Shown: one piece after another, positions 43,366-53,715 of the stretch | How positions within the stretch are numbered: the stretch's first letter is position 1 | Layout: the number at the start of each line of letters is the position of its first letter | Assembly: GCA_951217055.1 (NCBI GenBank) | Contig: OX578282.1 | Span: forward strand, 71,577,092-71,641,091 | Length of the DNA stretch: 64,000 bases | DNA from: Gerris lacustris | Lineage: Eukaryota; Arthropoda; Insecta; Hemiptera; Gerridae | Direction of reading: 5' to 3' | Translations under genes and position numbers: made by a program | Notes under the pieces: model-generated | Database searches by the model: none | What the model saw: only the letters and a program-made list of their open reading frames with translations | Told to the model about the DNA's origin: nothing

Positions 43366-46300
43366 GTAAGTTTAGAAAATATATTTCAAGTTTAACCAAA
43401 ACGTTCATCCCATAAAATCAACAGTAACAAAATCTGTTTACATGACAACCAAATTAACAAAATCAATATATAAGAGTAAATAATTTCAGCCGATTTGACG
43501 TGCCTTAGCACGTCAAATTGCTTTGCCAGTATTATTATTATTATTATTTAATCTTAATTTTTCTTCCGCAGCATGTGATCATTTTTAAGTAAGAAATATT
43601 GTAATGTGTCCGAAATCGAAAATTCCCTTGAGAGAAATCAATTTCAGACTTCAGACATCAGGAAACATTTTTGATTTTTTGGTGTCGTGTCTGTCTGTCG
43701 GGTTGTCGTTGATCATTTTTGGGAACCACCAAATCTTAAAAATTACTCAATTTGATTTTATTTATATTTGAACTGTAGATCATAATTAGCTTACCGTTAG
43801 CATATGGGCACATTTAATATTAAAGAAAACTATATGTGAACCTACTGCTATTCGAAAAAGGCCCAACCAACCACACTTCTAAATTCTAAAGTATTTAAAT
43901 TAAATTCTGAAGCTATGCGCCACACGAATAGGGCGCAAGGAATCTAATATGCCACATTAATTGTCAGACAATTCTTTAAAAACTGTTTAGTAGTACACCG
44001 TTACCAATAAAAACACTGGGAGACAAATTAATAAATAGAGATGTAAGTATAATAAACCTCTAAAGGCTAGTAGTAACTGAAATCAAATGTGTTAGACTAA
44101 ACCAGTGTTACATAAAAGAGTTGTTTTTTAGTCTACCACCTGTATCCTATCTAACATATTATAATAAAACTTAAGTAGTCACCATGCAACTTACAACTAC
44201 CGATTAGATGGCTAACCATAAATAGGTTGGACGCGCTTTGTGGCAATAAAGTATTCAATGGTGGAGAGAATAGTACATTACGCGTCGAGTGCGGAAAGTA
44301 GCATATTGCATGCGAGTGTGGAGTTTGCACCCGAGCGATAGCGAGGGTGGTAAAACCACACGAGCAATGCAAAATTCCGTTTTCGCACGAGTTGCGTACC
44401 GTACTTTATCTACGATTGTTAGATTTAAATAATAAATTCAGAAAAAAATAAACTTGCTGTATGTAAGTTCGTATCTCTCTCTTGATAAATATGGCATTAA
44501 TTCTTGAGTTGTATTTTTTGCCGAATTAATTATTTCTGGAGGAGTATTATTCTCCACATTTTCGTCAAAGTTACTTGATTCACTCATTGTTTTTCACTAA
44601 AAACTTGATTAGTGTTGTTTTTCACTTAACTTGATTTCTTGTTGTAAGAAATTAGTTTTGTTAAATGTAAACAAACTCGCTAATCGTGCGTAAAGCTGAA
44701 GAATTCCTCTTCTTTACCGCACTAGTGTGGTAAAAAAGAGGAATTCTTCAGAACTATGAGACGCGCATGTGCAATGAATACAAGTACGTAAATAATCACT
44801 TTCTACCCATCTAAACAGAGATACAATGTTTATATTTCGTATCAATCGTAGATAAAAGTGTTTTTCTTAGATTATGGGCTCCGCATATCTTTTGATTGGA
44901 CTTGCGCAAATGTATTTTATATATTGTATATCATTTATTCTCGTAAGATCTTGCCTTTTTATTGAGCCCTTTACAACAATAAAAAGTTCTAATCGGTTAA
45001 GGAAAAATTTTCCTTTCTTATTCAACTAGCGTAAGTGAGTTCTTCAGCTCAAACTTAGAGATTTCTGAAAGTTAATGTGTGTTTGTTTGTCTAAAGCGGC
45101 CATTAGACGATCAACTTAATTCCCAATATAGCTGTCAACAAAGTTAACAACATTTACCACAGAGAGATTACTTTTTACAAAGTTATCTACACAATCTACG
45201 GTTTGCTTAAGTTTGTTTGGTTTCAAATGATTATAATACTCTGTTATTTTCTTCATGGAGAAGAGGCTTTTAGTTTTATTCTAGCCTGTGGAGCAACATA
45301 AAATTTCAACCACAAACCTATCCACAGACGATAAACACTGACTTTTACGTGGCACATTGACATCATGGTTGACAACCAAGTTGATCGTCTATATATGACC
45401 ATAAATGCATAACAGTCGATTGATTTGACCGAAATCGGGAAATAGGTGCATTGGTGCATCTTCATCATCAACTGTGCCAGAACGACTAAAAAAAAGTTTT
45501 GCGAAGTATATTCAAAATAAGATACGTAGCGGAAAAATAAAAATAAATGTTTTAGTATCGATTTAAATGTATTGATGAGAATAGAATAGAATAAACAGGT
45601 CAAGTGTGTGCTAGTCAGCACACAGCGAGGGTCCGTAGTCAAGTGTGTGCTAGTCAGCACACAGCGAGGGTCCGTAGGCCACACTATATAGTGTTTATCT
45701 GTAAAGTGTGTAAACAGTGTTTTTTTAAAATGCTAAAAAGCTTACTTTGAACCATTCTAAGGGTCTGATATTATCAAAACACACTCTGATAAAGTATTTT
45801 TTTGCTACTGAACCGGACTACAACCATATAAATACATCGAAAAGACCATAATTATAAAAAAACGTATTTTGTCAATAAAAAATAAAATAATATTTTTTTC
45901 GAAATTTCCAAAAAGTGGTATCTTTACTTTTGGTCGAAGAATGTTTAGGAATTTTTTCAGATTTTTTGCACTTCACATAAGCGAGATAGAGGAGGGGGGG
46001 ACACGTTTCACACCCACTTCAAACTTGCCTACGCTCGCCCTATCAAAGTTATATCCAAAGAATTATATATTTTTGTAATCAGCTCGATGTACCCTTTCAT
46101 ATGATACCCCTCACGGTGTCGAAAAAAAAAAAAAAAAAATTAACCCTTAAGTTTTTTTACCCTAATTTTTTTTAAAAATTTTTTTTTTTATTCGCTATAT
46201 TTTTAAAATATGTGGGCAGGTACAAGACACATACATGCCAAATTTCAAAGTGATCGGACGAAAGGTGTAGCCGTGAGAGCGGAGGACGGACGGATAGACA

Positions 46301-49300
46301 CACGCAGGAAAATATAAGGGTCCTTGGTTTTGCCTACGGACACTAAAAACTGTATTAAAATGAAACCATTGCTTACATAAAACCAATAACCAATATGACA
46401 GCTTATATAACATTGATTTAATAATACCACAATACATATTACATCCCCCTCATCTAAACTTTGTATTGATGATAATATGTAACTATTATTATAAAACTTT
46501 TTAACGTCATTTTGAAAAAAAATAAAAATAAAATAAATAAAATAAACATGGGCGTAATGAGGGGGTTAAAAAAAGGTTTATGCATATAATTTTAAAGCTC
46601 TTTTCAGGAATATTAAGAATTGGCCTGGGAACTAGGGGAGTGCATTTTTGTTTCCTGGTCTACGCGAATTCCTCGTACGCAGCATCACAGTGCATCAAGA
46701 TGAATTTTGAATTATACGAACAGATTATGCTAGTATAAACTTCTACATAGGAATCAGCGTATAAACATTTTGTTAAGACAAGGTGTTACTATTCATTAAG
46801 TTTTAGATCTTCCGGTGGTTCATGTATAACCCTGCATATGCCTCCAGCATAGGAGGCGAAACGTCAGAACAGTCTTCCAACATGACGTGATCATCACCGG
46901 AACACCAAGAACTTAATGATGTCATTAATCGCGGAATCCTACGCAATAAGAGACTTCAGGGAAAGTGTTACTACTAAAACTTTATGTTAATACAGTGATG
47001 TTGAAGTTATATATTATGTTTGACAGCTTTCCTGATGGGAGGTATGGCAGGGTTCGGAGTGACAGGAGGAGCCCATAGACTGTGGACTCATCGGGCGTAC
47101 AAAGCCAACACACCCCTACAGATCATCCTACTATTCTGTTACACCGTCGCAGGACAGGTAACAGAACATCCTCGTATTTCTCTTTATATTTTGCTTCCGA
47201 GCTTACCGAAGGTAACGGAAGCTAATGTGATCGTTCCGAAGAACGAAAAAATTTTAGGTCTCCGATGTCAAGAATTCCAAGACAGAAATCCGTTTCAGAC
47301 ATCATGGAACATTTTGATTCCGTGTCTGTTCTGTCGACCTGTCGCTCAATTTTTGTGGACCAACATATCATAATTAGCCCATTTTTTGTCCCATATAAGT
47401 TTCTTCCTTATGGGCTCATTTGTTTCTCTTCCAGATGCGCACAAATATACATGTATTTACTCCTATATCCTCATATGTACCTACTCATCTGATTTTTTTG
47501 AAATTTGAATGGTTGGTCGAAAATAGCCAGCAGATTGTCCTAGATTAATTTTAACCGTTTGCGCTCCTTAAATTTTGCTTAATTGGTACTTTAATTAATG
47601 TTAAAATAGAAAAAAATGACATTTTTAAAGGGGGATAATTAATTAAATTTGAGAATTATATGTTTTAATAGTATAAAATCATAAAAGGATACAAAATAGA
47701 ACGCGAGGAATGTGCCACACAAATTAGAGGTGGTTAGAGGTGGTCAGAGGTGGTCAGAGGTGGTTAGAGGTGGTTAGAGGTGGTTAGAGGTGGTTAGAGG
47801 TGGTTAGAGGTGGTCAGAGGTGGTCAGAGGTGGTTAGAGGTGGTCAGAGGTGGTTAGAGGTGGTCAGAGGTGGTTAGAGGTGGTTAGAGGTGGTTAGAGG
47901 TGGTTAGAGATGGTTAGAGGTGGTTACAGATGGTTAGAGAGGATTTCTAACCACTTCTAACTTTTAGGGAGGGCTCCTAATTAACAAGTACCTAAGTAAA
48001 TGATAAAATATAATATTTAGTTTGTTTTTGTTTTAGAACACTATATACGAGTGGGTTCGAGATCACCGGGTGCATCACAAGTACAGCGAGACTGACGCAG
48101 ATCCTCACAACTCTAACAGAGGGTTCTTCTTCTCACACGTGGGCTGGCTCCTCACCAGGAAACACCCCCAGGTCATAGCCAAGGGAAACAAGATCGACAT
48201 GACTGACATCACCTCCGACCCTCTCCTCGAGTGGCACAGAAAGTAAACAAAACAATTCTATTTATTTCTTACTAGCATTATTTTAATAGCCAACAATTAG
48301 ATTTCACTGAATATCAATTTCTTTTTTTGAGTTATTATAAACTATTATTATATGTAATTATAAAAACTCTGTTTGTGTAAATTTGGTTTGAACAAGTTAC
48401 TTAGGTACAATCTTATACTAACACCAAGGTAATCAACTCAACAAATGCCCACAGTGTAGGGTAAATGCCATACGTGTAGGGAAAATATTCAAAGTTTAGG
48501 GCAAGTATGCAACGTGTAGGGCAAGTATCCAAATTGTAAAGCAAGAATTTAAAGAATAGAGCAAGTATCCAAGGTGTAGGGCAAGTATCCAAAGTGAAGG
48601 GCAAGAATTCAAAGAGTAGGGCAAGAATTCAAAGAGTAGAGGAAGTATCCAAAGTGTAGGGCAAGTATTCAAAGAGTAGGACAAGTGTCCAAAATGTATA
48701 AATACTTTTAAATTTTAATATCATTTAAAAGTTTGGCAAGTAGAGAAAGAAAGTAGACATATTATGGCTATAATCAGTGGCGTAGCTACGGCACGCAAGA
48801 ACTAATTACTTCAGGTTCTATATGAAATTGAAAGGTGTTTTTGAATAGGTAATGATTATTATCCCCCCAAAATCCTGAATACGTGAGTTGGAAATACAAC
48901 GCATCAACATATAATGAGTTATTGAGTCAACACTATCATGTTGGATTATCAGAAGGACAACCCCTCATTATTTTTATTCTCATTGAGGGTCATTTTAAAT
49001 ACTTCATTCCTACCATGGTATTCCTGCCATTCTTCGACATGTCAATATTGTGCATTATCTTTAGTTTATTAAGTTTTCTTCTGTAACGTCGTCAGTTGTT
49101 ATTATATATTATTATATTTGTGTTGTAGGAACTTCATTTGGCTGCGTATTTTAATATGCTTCATTCTGCCGACATGGATTCCTATGTACCTGTGGAACGA
49201 GACGTTCGCCTACGCTTTCTTCAGCAACATAGTGAGATTCACCATGACTCTGAACGCAACATGGTCTGTAAACAGCTTCGCACACATCTGGGGATACAAA

Positions 49301-52300
49301 CCTTACGACAAGTAAGTCGTATTTTTAAATACTTTAAATGTAGTCAGTAAGTAAATCTGGGTACACACCAATAAAAATTTGGGTTCTGTGTTTATTTACT
49401 GTGGGGCGAAAATATTTACGCAAACGATACCTCAATAAGTCAATAAATTTTGTGAGCATCTACACTACCACGCACGCTCAACAACAAATTCAAGATACAT
49501 AGTCTGCACAAAGTTATTGGTGTGGAACCAGCTGAAGGTGTAACATTATAACCCTATTGGGCGTCAAGAGAGCCAAAACTATAGAGTTCGGCTACTAGGC
49601 TAGATACTCAGTGCGCCAAAAGCTCGAGTTGACTTACAATGGGTGGTAATATAGTGCAAACACTCTAAACTTAGGCAGACGTAAGTAAGGTGCGAATCCG
49701 TCACTGAGCCAAGAAGGAGAAGGAATAAGAAACGATATGAATAAAATTTAAAACTGAAGTCAGAATTAACGAGGACGGAAGTCAACATGATTATCATTCC
49801 AAGCTACCATAAAAATGTGGCTACAGCCATCTGAAGTGACCATTTTAAGAAACCAAACTAATTGGTTGTACCAAAGCAAATAGATAAATAGATGGCCAAT
49901 TAGTGTGGCACATAGCTTCCTAGCTCGAGTACTATCGAGTACTTTACTTATGTTTTGGTAACTCATTTACTTTGATACCCACCATAATAGAAAAGAAAGT
50001 GGAAGGTAACAAAGTAAGAGTTACTTAACTATATTGATAAGCATGAAATGTTGAGAAATAGGATGGGAAACAAAATGAATAGCTATTAAGAAAGAGGGCT
50101 ATTTCATCCGATGTACTTTGGGACAAAGAATATCACACTTTTGTATAGGCATTTGAAAAAAACAAACCGGTGGAGAGCGGCCATGTCCTGCCAATTGTGG
50201 TGGACAGTGTGATTTTCATGTTCCTGAGTTCAAAATTAGTTAGTAGACCGAAAATCAAGTTGATGGTAGTTTGCCACCTAATGGGTGACCTCTTTGATTT
50301 GGAGAAATATTTTATATAAGTTTGTCCCTTGAATTGAGTTAGAAATTCAAATATTACTCCAAATCAAAGTGGTCACCAATCAAGGGACAAACTAACATCA
50401 ACTTTATTTTTGGTCTACTAACTAATTCAGGATCATGAAAATCACACTGTCCACCATAATTGGTGGGACATGACCACTCTCCACCAGTTTGTTTTTTCAA
50501 ATACCTATTGCCAAGCTTTATGTCCCTAAGCTATTATAATAAATTATTCTGTGTAAAAAAAGTAGGAAAACAATAAAGTTGAATACATATTTCAGTTGTT
50601 TTATTTGTTTAATAATAATTTATTGGTTACAGTATACCTTGAAATTTGTTACGAAATAAAGATAATTGTTAGTTGTATTTAAAATCGAGTTTCAATTGAT
50701 CTAAAGTAGTTATTAGTTTTGCTCTCGGTGAGTTAAATATTTATAAACCTTTCTAACATTGTAATATAAAAAACACCCTCGTAGATTCTCCAAATAGATA
50801 TTTCTTAAAATGGTTTTGGCTTTGAACTGGAAATGATATTTAAAGCTTTGCAGTGTTGCCTATTTCAGCCTCGATCAGAGAAATAAGAATAAAAACCAGA
50901 TAATCGTTATATTTGTCTGTATTTAGTTCAAAGTGCATCTGTTTAGTTCACTATTCAAGGTGACCTAATTTAACATGTGATGTAAACGATATTTTTTATT
51001 TTTACTATTATTATTTCTACGCAAGCATAAAACAATAGGATTACTCGAGGCTAAATGTTTGAACATACTGTTATAAACTTCCTTCATACCATAATGTATC
51101 ACTAATACAATGGTTCAAACTCAAGAAACTCTTTAACTCAAGAAAACCCCCCTCCCCCACACACACCATAACATCGGCTTCAATTTAATAGTTTATTTGT
51201 ATTTAATGATAGACAATTACTCACAGATGTAATCTAACTTTCTTGTTGTTATATAATATAATTAACGTTTATAGGGTGTATTGAAAACGATCTCAATACG
51301 ATTACTGATTTCAACAGGTGTCTGTTTACATGACCGAATTGAGTTTGTATTTGAAAATATTTAGATACTGCTCTGACGTCATTAGAAAAGAGATAATTTT
51401 GGCCGTGGAAGAAGGTTATATTTGCACGGTCAATGTGTCAGGTTACCCAGGGCAGAATCATAAAACTGCGCATGCTCTAATACAATCTCATTACAGTCAT
51501 ATGTTTATAAGTATAACTGAAGGTGTGTTCAATATGATACAGTACAAGACTTTTGGTGTATCGACCATGAAATTAACTAGATTAAATACGGTGCGTTTCA
51601 TATCGTTTTCAATGCACTATGTAAACGTTGCTAATGTTTATTTTAACACTTTTTCATTTAACTTGACTTTTTAATATTTATTTATATTTAACTTTTGCAG
51701 GAGGATCCAACCAGTAGAGAATATTGGAGTAGCCATTTTCTCGATGGGTGAGGGTTGGCACAACTACCACCATGCCTTCCCCTGGGACTACAGGGCTTCA
51801 GAAATGGGTTACAGGTACTTAAAACTTATATAACTTTAATACAAGGCTCTGGGTTGCTTAAAGAATAATAATGCTTATCAGTGTGTCATCATATCTACTA
51901 TAACCATAGAAATATTACTTCTAGGATTATTCTAATCCCTTATCATTATCAAAGCCGATGATAACGTCTAACCTATAAAGCAACTCTAAAAAGAAGCTTT
52001 TCGACAAGGCATCCAAATATCATTAAAATCAGATATGAGTGCTTTTCATGATATAGGTGTAAATAAATGTGGAAAAGAAAGAAACAGGCGCAGAAAGTTG
52101 AAACTTATATAGGTCCAACAATGAGCTAATTATAACCGACCATCTAAATCTCAATAATATGAGATGAGTAGTTTTTAAGATATGTTGGTTCGCAAAAATT
52201 GAGTGACAGACTGACAGACAGACAGACACGGAACCAAAAATGTACCCTGACGTCTGAAACGGATTTCTGTCTTGGAATTTTTAAAATTGCAGACATAAAA

Positions 52301-53128
52301 GTTTTTCGTTCCTTAAAAAATGTCTTTCTTCGAAACGATTACATAGCTTCCGTTACCTTCGGTAAGCTCGGAAGCAAAATAAGGAGAGTACTCAAAAAAA
52401 TTGCATTCGCATTTTTGCATACACATGGCAAAAAGTCCAATTGGTGCAGAAACGGAAACAAATATATATATTTAAACTCAGGGCGTCCATGTCTCTTATT
52501 TAATACCCAACATGACTCATATTCGGAACAAAAAATTGTTATACTTCAACCCTTTGTTCTAAGGGATGATTTTAGGGCCTCCCTATCATTTTTCCGTGTT
52601 GGGCTGTTACACGCAAAAAATATTTTCAAATTTGTGAGCTGAGTATTTTCGACAGAATTTCGACATACTTTTGAGTGCCGCAGACAGACAAAGAGACAAA
52701 AGTTGAAAATTTTAAGGGTTCTCTGTTTTGACTGCGTACTAAAAACAGGAGAACGGCAGATAATAAAATCTTCACCGCCTTTGGGAATAGAACCGAGGAT
52801 CTCTAGATTTGCCTTCTAAGTTCTAAACACCTCTAGCCACCTCTAACTACCCCTAACCCCCTCTAACCACCTCTTACCATCTCTAACCCCCTCTAACCAC
52901 CTTTAACCACCTCCAAACACCTCTAACCACTTCTAACCACCTCATTTCTGTTTCAGGTACAACTATACCGCTTTCCTTATCGACCAATTTGCCAAGATCG
53001 GCTGGGCATACGATCTGAAGAAACCCTCCGAATCCCTCGTAGCCAATATGGCGGCCAAATACGGTGAAGTTCCAAGAAGACGAGACGTAGATCTCCAGCG
53101 AGAAGCCGAGTCCAAGAAGTCCTCTTAA
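42888..53128 (+). CDS. Acyl-CoA delta-9-type fatty acid desaturase (six coding exons)
   Basis: Join 42888-43365, 47027-47157, 48037-48242, 49129-49311, 51701-51814 and 52957-53128: 1284 nt, 427 residues plus TAA. All introns are GT-AG and phases match. The family is an endoplasmic-reticulum di-iron enzyme that introduces a cis double bond into saturated acyl-CoA using cytochrome b5 electrons. The histidine boxes are HRLWTH (176-181), HRVHH (213-217) and HNYHH (353-357), plus NSFAH (320-324). Hydrophobic segments lie at about 130-151, 153-174, 275-294 and 298-313. The insect signature position reads QPVE (336-339), nearest the NPVE of delta-9 enzymes. The ATG context is CAAAATGG. Residues 27-78 are an NGT/NGS-rich extension, which makes the protein longer than the usual 330-380. 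Substrate preference cannot be read from sequence alone. Confidence 0.96.
44273..44857 (-). repeat. Crypton-like element fragment, copy 2
   Basis: It matches 30354-30902 throughout. It includes a strong hairpin around AATTCCTCTTCTTTACC and GGTAAAAAAGAGGAATT (about 44702-44745). The terminal words GACGCGTAATGTAC and CAATCGTAGATAAAG recur in both copies. Confidence 0.65.
44438..44587 (-). CDS. Short N-terminal frame of a Crypton-like recombinase (fragment)
   Basis: 49 codons starting MSESSNFDENVENNTPPEII and reaching LMPYLSRERYELTYSKFI. The pattern of an acidic start followed by L-P-x-x-S-x-x-x-Y-x-x-x-Y-x-x-F resembles the start of tyrosine-recombinase/Crypton-derived proteins, whose first helices are a core-binding domain. 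The catalytic domain is absent, so at most this is the first exon or a cut-off fragment. The frame is broken in the other copy (30482-30650). The family assignment is tentative. Confidence 0.4.
   Translation of the reverse strand: MSESSNFDENVENNTPPEIINSAKNTTQELMPYLSRERYELTYSKFIFF
45590..46351 (-). repeat. Repeat K, copy 2 (in desaturase intron 1)
   Basis: The complement of 10250-11118 without the internal duplication. At its 3' end (45600-45680) a roughly 39-bp unit, containing AGTGTGTGCTAGTCAGCAC and AGGGTCCGTAG, is tandemly duplicated. GC-poor tracts flank the TATCATATGAAAGGGTAC block. Confidence 0.85.
46792..46964 (+). ncRNA. Structured hammerhead-like insertion in desaturase intron 1
   Basis: Flanked by 9-bp direct repeats, GTGTTACTA (46783-46791 and 46965-46973). 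Nested stems: CATTAAGTT/AACTTAATG (46794-46802, 46910-46918), TCCGGTG/CACCGGA (46811-46817, 46895-46901), CATGT/ACATG (46821-46825, 46880-46884) and GCCTCC/GGAGGC (46840-46845, 46852-46857). The last stem is followed directly by GAAACGTC, as stem II of a hammerhead ribozyme would be. The usual CTGATGA before it is CTGCATAT, so cleavage activity is doubtful. It may be a decayed ribozyme-bearing short retroelement. Confidence 0.45.
47027..47157 (+). CDS. Desaturase coding exon 2
   Basis: Residues 160-203. Carries the end of the second membrane segment and the first histidine box (HRLWTH), followed by RAYKANTPLQIIL. Acceptor TTTGACAG, donor CAG|GTAACA, phase 0 end. Confidence 0.95.
47193..47735 (+). 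repeat. T2-family copy in desaturase intron 2
   Basis: The intact head hairpin begins only 36 bases after the exon 2 donor. It is followed by TTCCGAAGAACGAAAA, ATCATGGAACATTTTGATTC and CAGATGCGCACAAATATAC, to GAACGCGAGGAATGTGCCAC. The element is on the sense strand of the gene. Confidence 0.82.
47727..47940. repeat. 10-bp minisatellite GAGGTGGTTA in intron 2
   Basis: About 21 tandem units of TTAGAGGTGG/TCAGAGGTGG with few changes. The complementary array lies in intron 5 of the same gene (52828-52946) and a four-unit array at 28950-28990. Confidence 0.95.
48037..48242 (+). CDS. Desaturase coding exon 3
   Basis: Residues 204-271 and two bases of 272. Holds the second histidine box (HRVHH), the conserved KYSETDADPHN and FFFSHVGWLL, a luminal/cytosolic loop with His227, and the DPLLEWHRK end. 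Acceptor TTTTAG, donor AA|GTAAAC. Confidence 0.96.
48450..48699. repeat. 20-bp minisatellite in desaturase intron 3
   Basis: About 12 degenerate units of GTGTAGGGCAAGTATCCAAA. Units with GAATTCAAAGAGTAGGGC variants are clustered, so local duplication is recent. Minus-strand open frames here (Pro/Thr/Leu-rich) are repeat translations. Confidence 0.9.
48776..49128. other. Rest of intron 3, with one hAT-like terminus
   Basis: CAGTGGCGTAGCTACGGCAC at 48776 looks like a hAT terminus but no partner end was found. The acceptor TTGTGTTGTAG ends at 49128. Confidence 0.5.
49129..49311 (+). CDS. Desaturase coding exon 4
   Basis: Residues 272-332 and two bases of 333. Two membrane segments (FIWLRILICFILPTWIPM and AYAFFSNIVRFTMTL), then the conserved NATWSVNSFAHIWGYKPYD with the NSFAH histidine that helps hold the di-iron site. 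Donor AA|GTAAGT. Confidence 0.96.
49312..51700 (+). other. Desaturase intron 4 (2.39 kb)
   Basis: Contains the second palindromic P element and a 118-codon plus frame (51318-51674) that I do not support as coding. A (CCCCCTCCCCCACACACACC)-like tract lies at 51147-51170. Acceptor TTTTGCAG. Confidence 0.75.
50137..50525. mobile_element. Palindromic foldback element P, copy 2
   Basis: Inverted arms share GTGATTTTCATG...GAACTCAGG-type words, AAAATCAAGTTGATGGTAG and ACCGGTGGAGAG with complements near 50400-50500. It matches the inner part of 32886-33447; the outermost GTGCAAAAAAGTG ends are missing. Confidence 0.8.
51701..51814 (+). CDS. Desaturase coding exon 5
   Basis: Residues 333-370 and two bases of 371. 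Begins with K-R-I-Q-P-V-E-N, the insect signature position, followed by GVAIFSMGEGWHNYHHAFPW with the third histidine box and the DYRASEMGYR end. Donor AG|GTACTT. Confidence 0.96.
52025..52382 (-). repeat. T2-family copy in desaturase intron 5 (antisense)
   Basis: The head hairpin lies at 52346-52375 on the minus strand. The body runs leftward through the CTGTCTGTCTGTCAGTCTG run and TTATATAGGACCT-like words. It is opposite in direction to the intron 2 copy. Overlapping frames are repeat translations. Confidence 0.8.
52828..52946. repeat. 10-bp minisatellite CCTCTAACCA in intron 5
   Basis: About 12 degenerate units of CCTCTAACCA, the complement of the intron 2 array. The array ends only 10 bases before the exon 6 acceptor dinucleotide and so supplies most of its pyrimidine-rich tract. 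Confidence 0.93.
52957..53128 (+). CDS. Desaturase coding exon 6 and stop
   Basis: Residues 371-427 and TAA. Carries NYTAFLIDQFAKIGWAYDLK, typical of the family end, then a basic tail (PRRRDVDLQREAESKKSS). Acceptor TGTTTCAG. Confidence 0.96.
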
Positions 53129-53202
53129 CACATGCTTATCATTCCCTCTAACTTAGGCCAGACAACTTAAATTTTCTATGTACATAAATTAATCGATAAA
53201 AA

Positions 53203-53208
53203 AATAAA
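53203..53208 (+). terminator. Polyadenylation signal AATAAA
   Basis: 75 bases after the stop codon, followed by a T/GT-rich stretch (TTTTGTTTTATTTTATGGTG), a suitable downstream element. Further AATAAA words occur near 54268. Confidence 0.7.
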
Positions 53209-53459
53209 ATATATAATTTTGTTTTATTTTATGGTGCTTTTGGGTTGGCACGTAGATTCCTTTTTATGTGATTATTTTTATTTTTTTGATTGAATTAATA
53301 AAAATTATTGTTAAAATTCACGTATAAGGTAGTTTAATATATATTTTTATTTTATGATTTTTTTAGCGTTGTTTAAAAAATATACAATTATTTTTTTTAT
53401 TTTCAGTCTAACATGAATTCAATAACTTTGTGCGCAGGGTACAGTGAGTTGTCTCGTAA

Positions 53460-53715
53460 AAAAATTTCTGGCTTTCCGATGAAATCCACGTCACAAAAGG
53501 TTTGAAATCAGACTTTTCGCTCCCAGTGCTGGAAGCATAGGGGGAGGAGAGTGATCGTGATCTTAACTCAAATTGAAGCAAGATCGTGATGTTAGCTAGA
53601 AGCAACATCGTTAACATGACAATGCACCACATCCCTTAGGACGCTTCCACTCTTGGAAGCGAAAAGTCGGACATAAAATCCTTATAAGACACGGATTTCA
53701 CCGGGAAACAAATAT
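53460..53715. mobile_element. Foldback element just downstream of the desaturase
   Basis: Inverted arms at about 53478-53535 and 53644-53702 share GACTTTTCGCT, GTGAAATCC-type and GGAAGC words. The short centre contains a second inverted pair, GATCGTGAT and ATCACGATC-type. No clear target duplication. Confidence 0.7.

Larger units (their letters stand above)
43366..47026 (+). other. Desaturase intron 1 (3.66 kb), repeat-filled
   Basis: It holds an 11-bp-stem hairpin, ATTTGACGTGC-CTTA-GCACGTCAAAT (43493-43518), a decayed T2 copy (about 43558-43975), the Crypton-like copy 2, a K copy and the structured insertion at 46792-46964. No alternative coding exon is recognised inside. Confidence 0.8.

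Noticed and set aside
43366..43415. Extension of the first desaturase exon to the in-frame stop
   Set aside because: The GTAAGT donor at 43366 joins exactly in phase to the next conserved exon, so the extra codons are intronic.
47727..47940. CRISPR-like array
   Set aside because: Contiguous 10-bp tandem repeats without spacers in an animal intron.
48413..48684. Minus-strand frames with repeated Pro-Thr-Leu-Trp-Ile
   Set aside because: Translations of the 20-bp minisatellite in intron 3.
51318..51674. 118-codon plus frame in desaturase intron 4
   Set aside because: No recognisable domain, it would interrupt a well-supported intron, and the codon pattern resembles AT-rich noncoding DNA.
52883..53131. 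82-codon minus frame across desaturase exon 6
   Set aside because: Antisense of a conserved exon joined to the CCTCTAACCA array.
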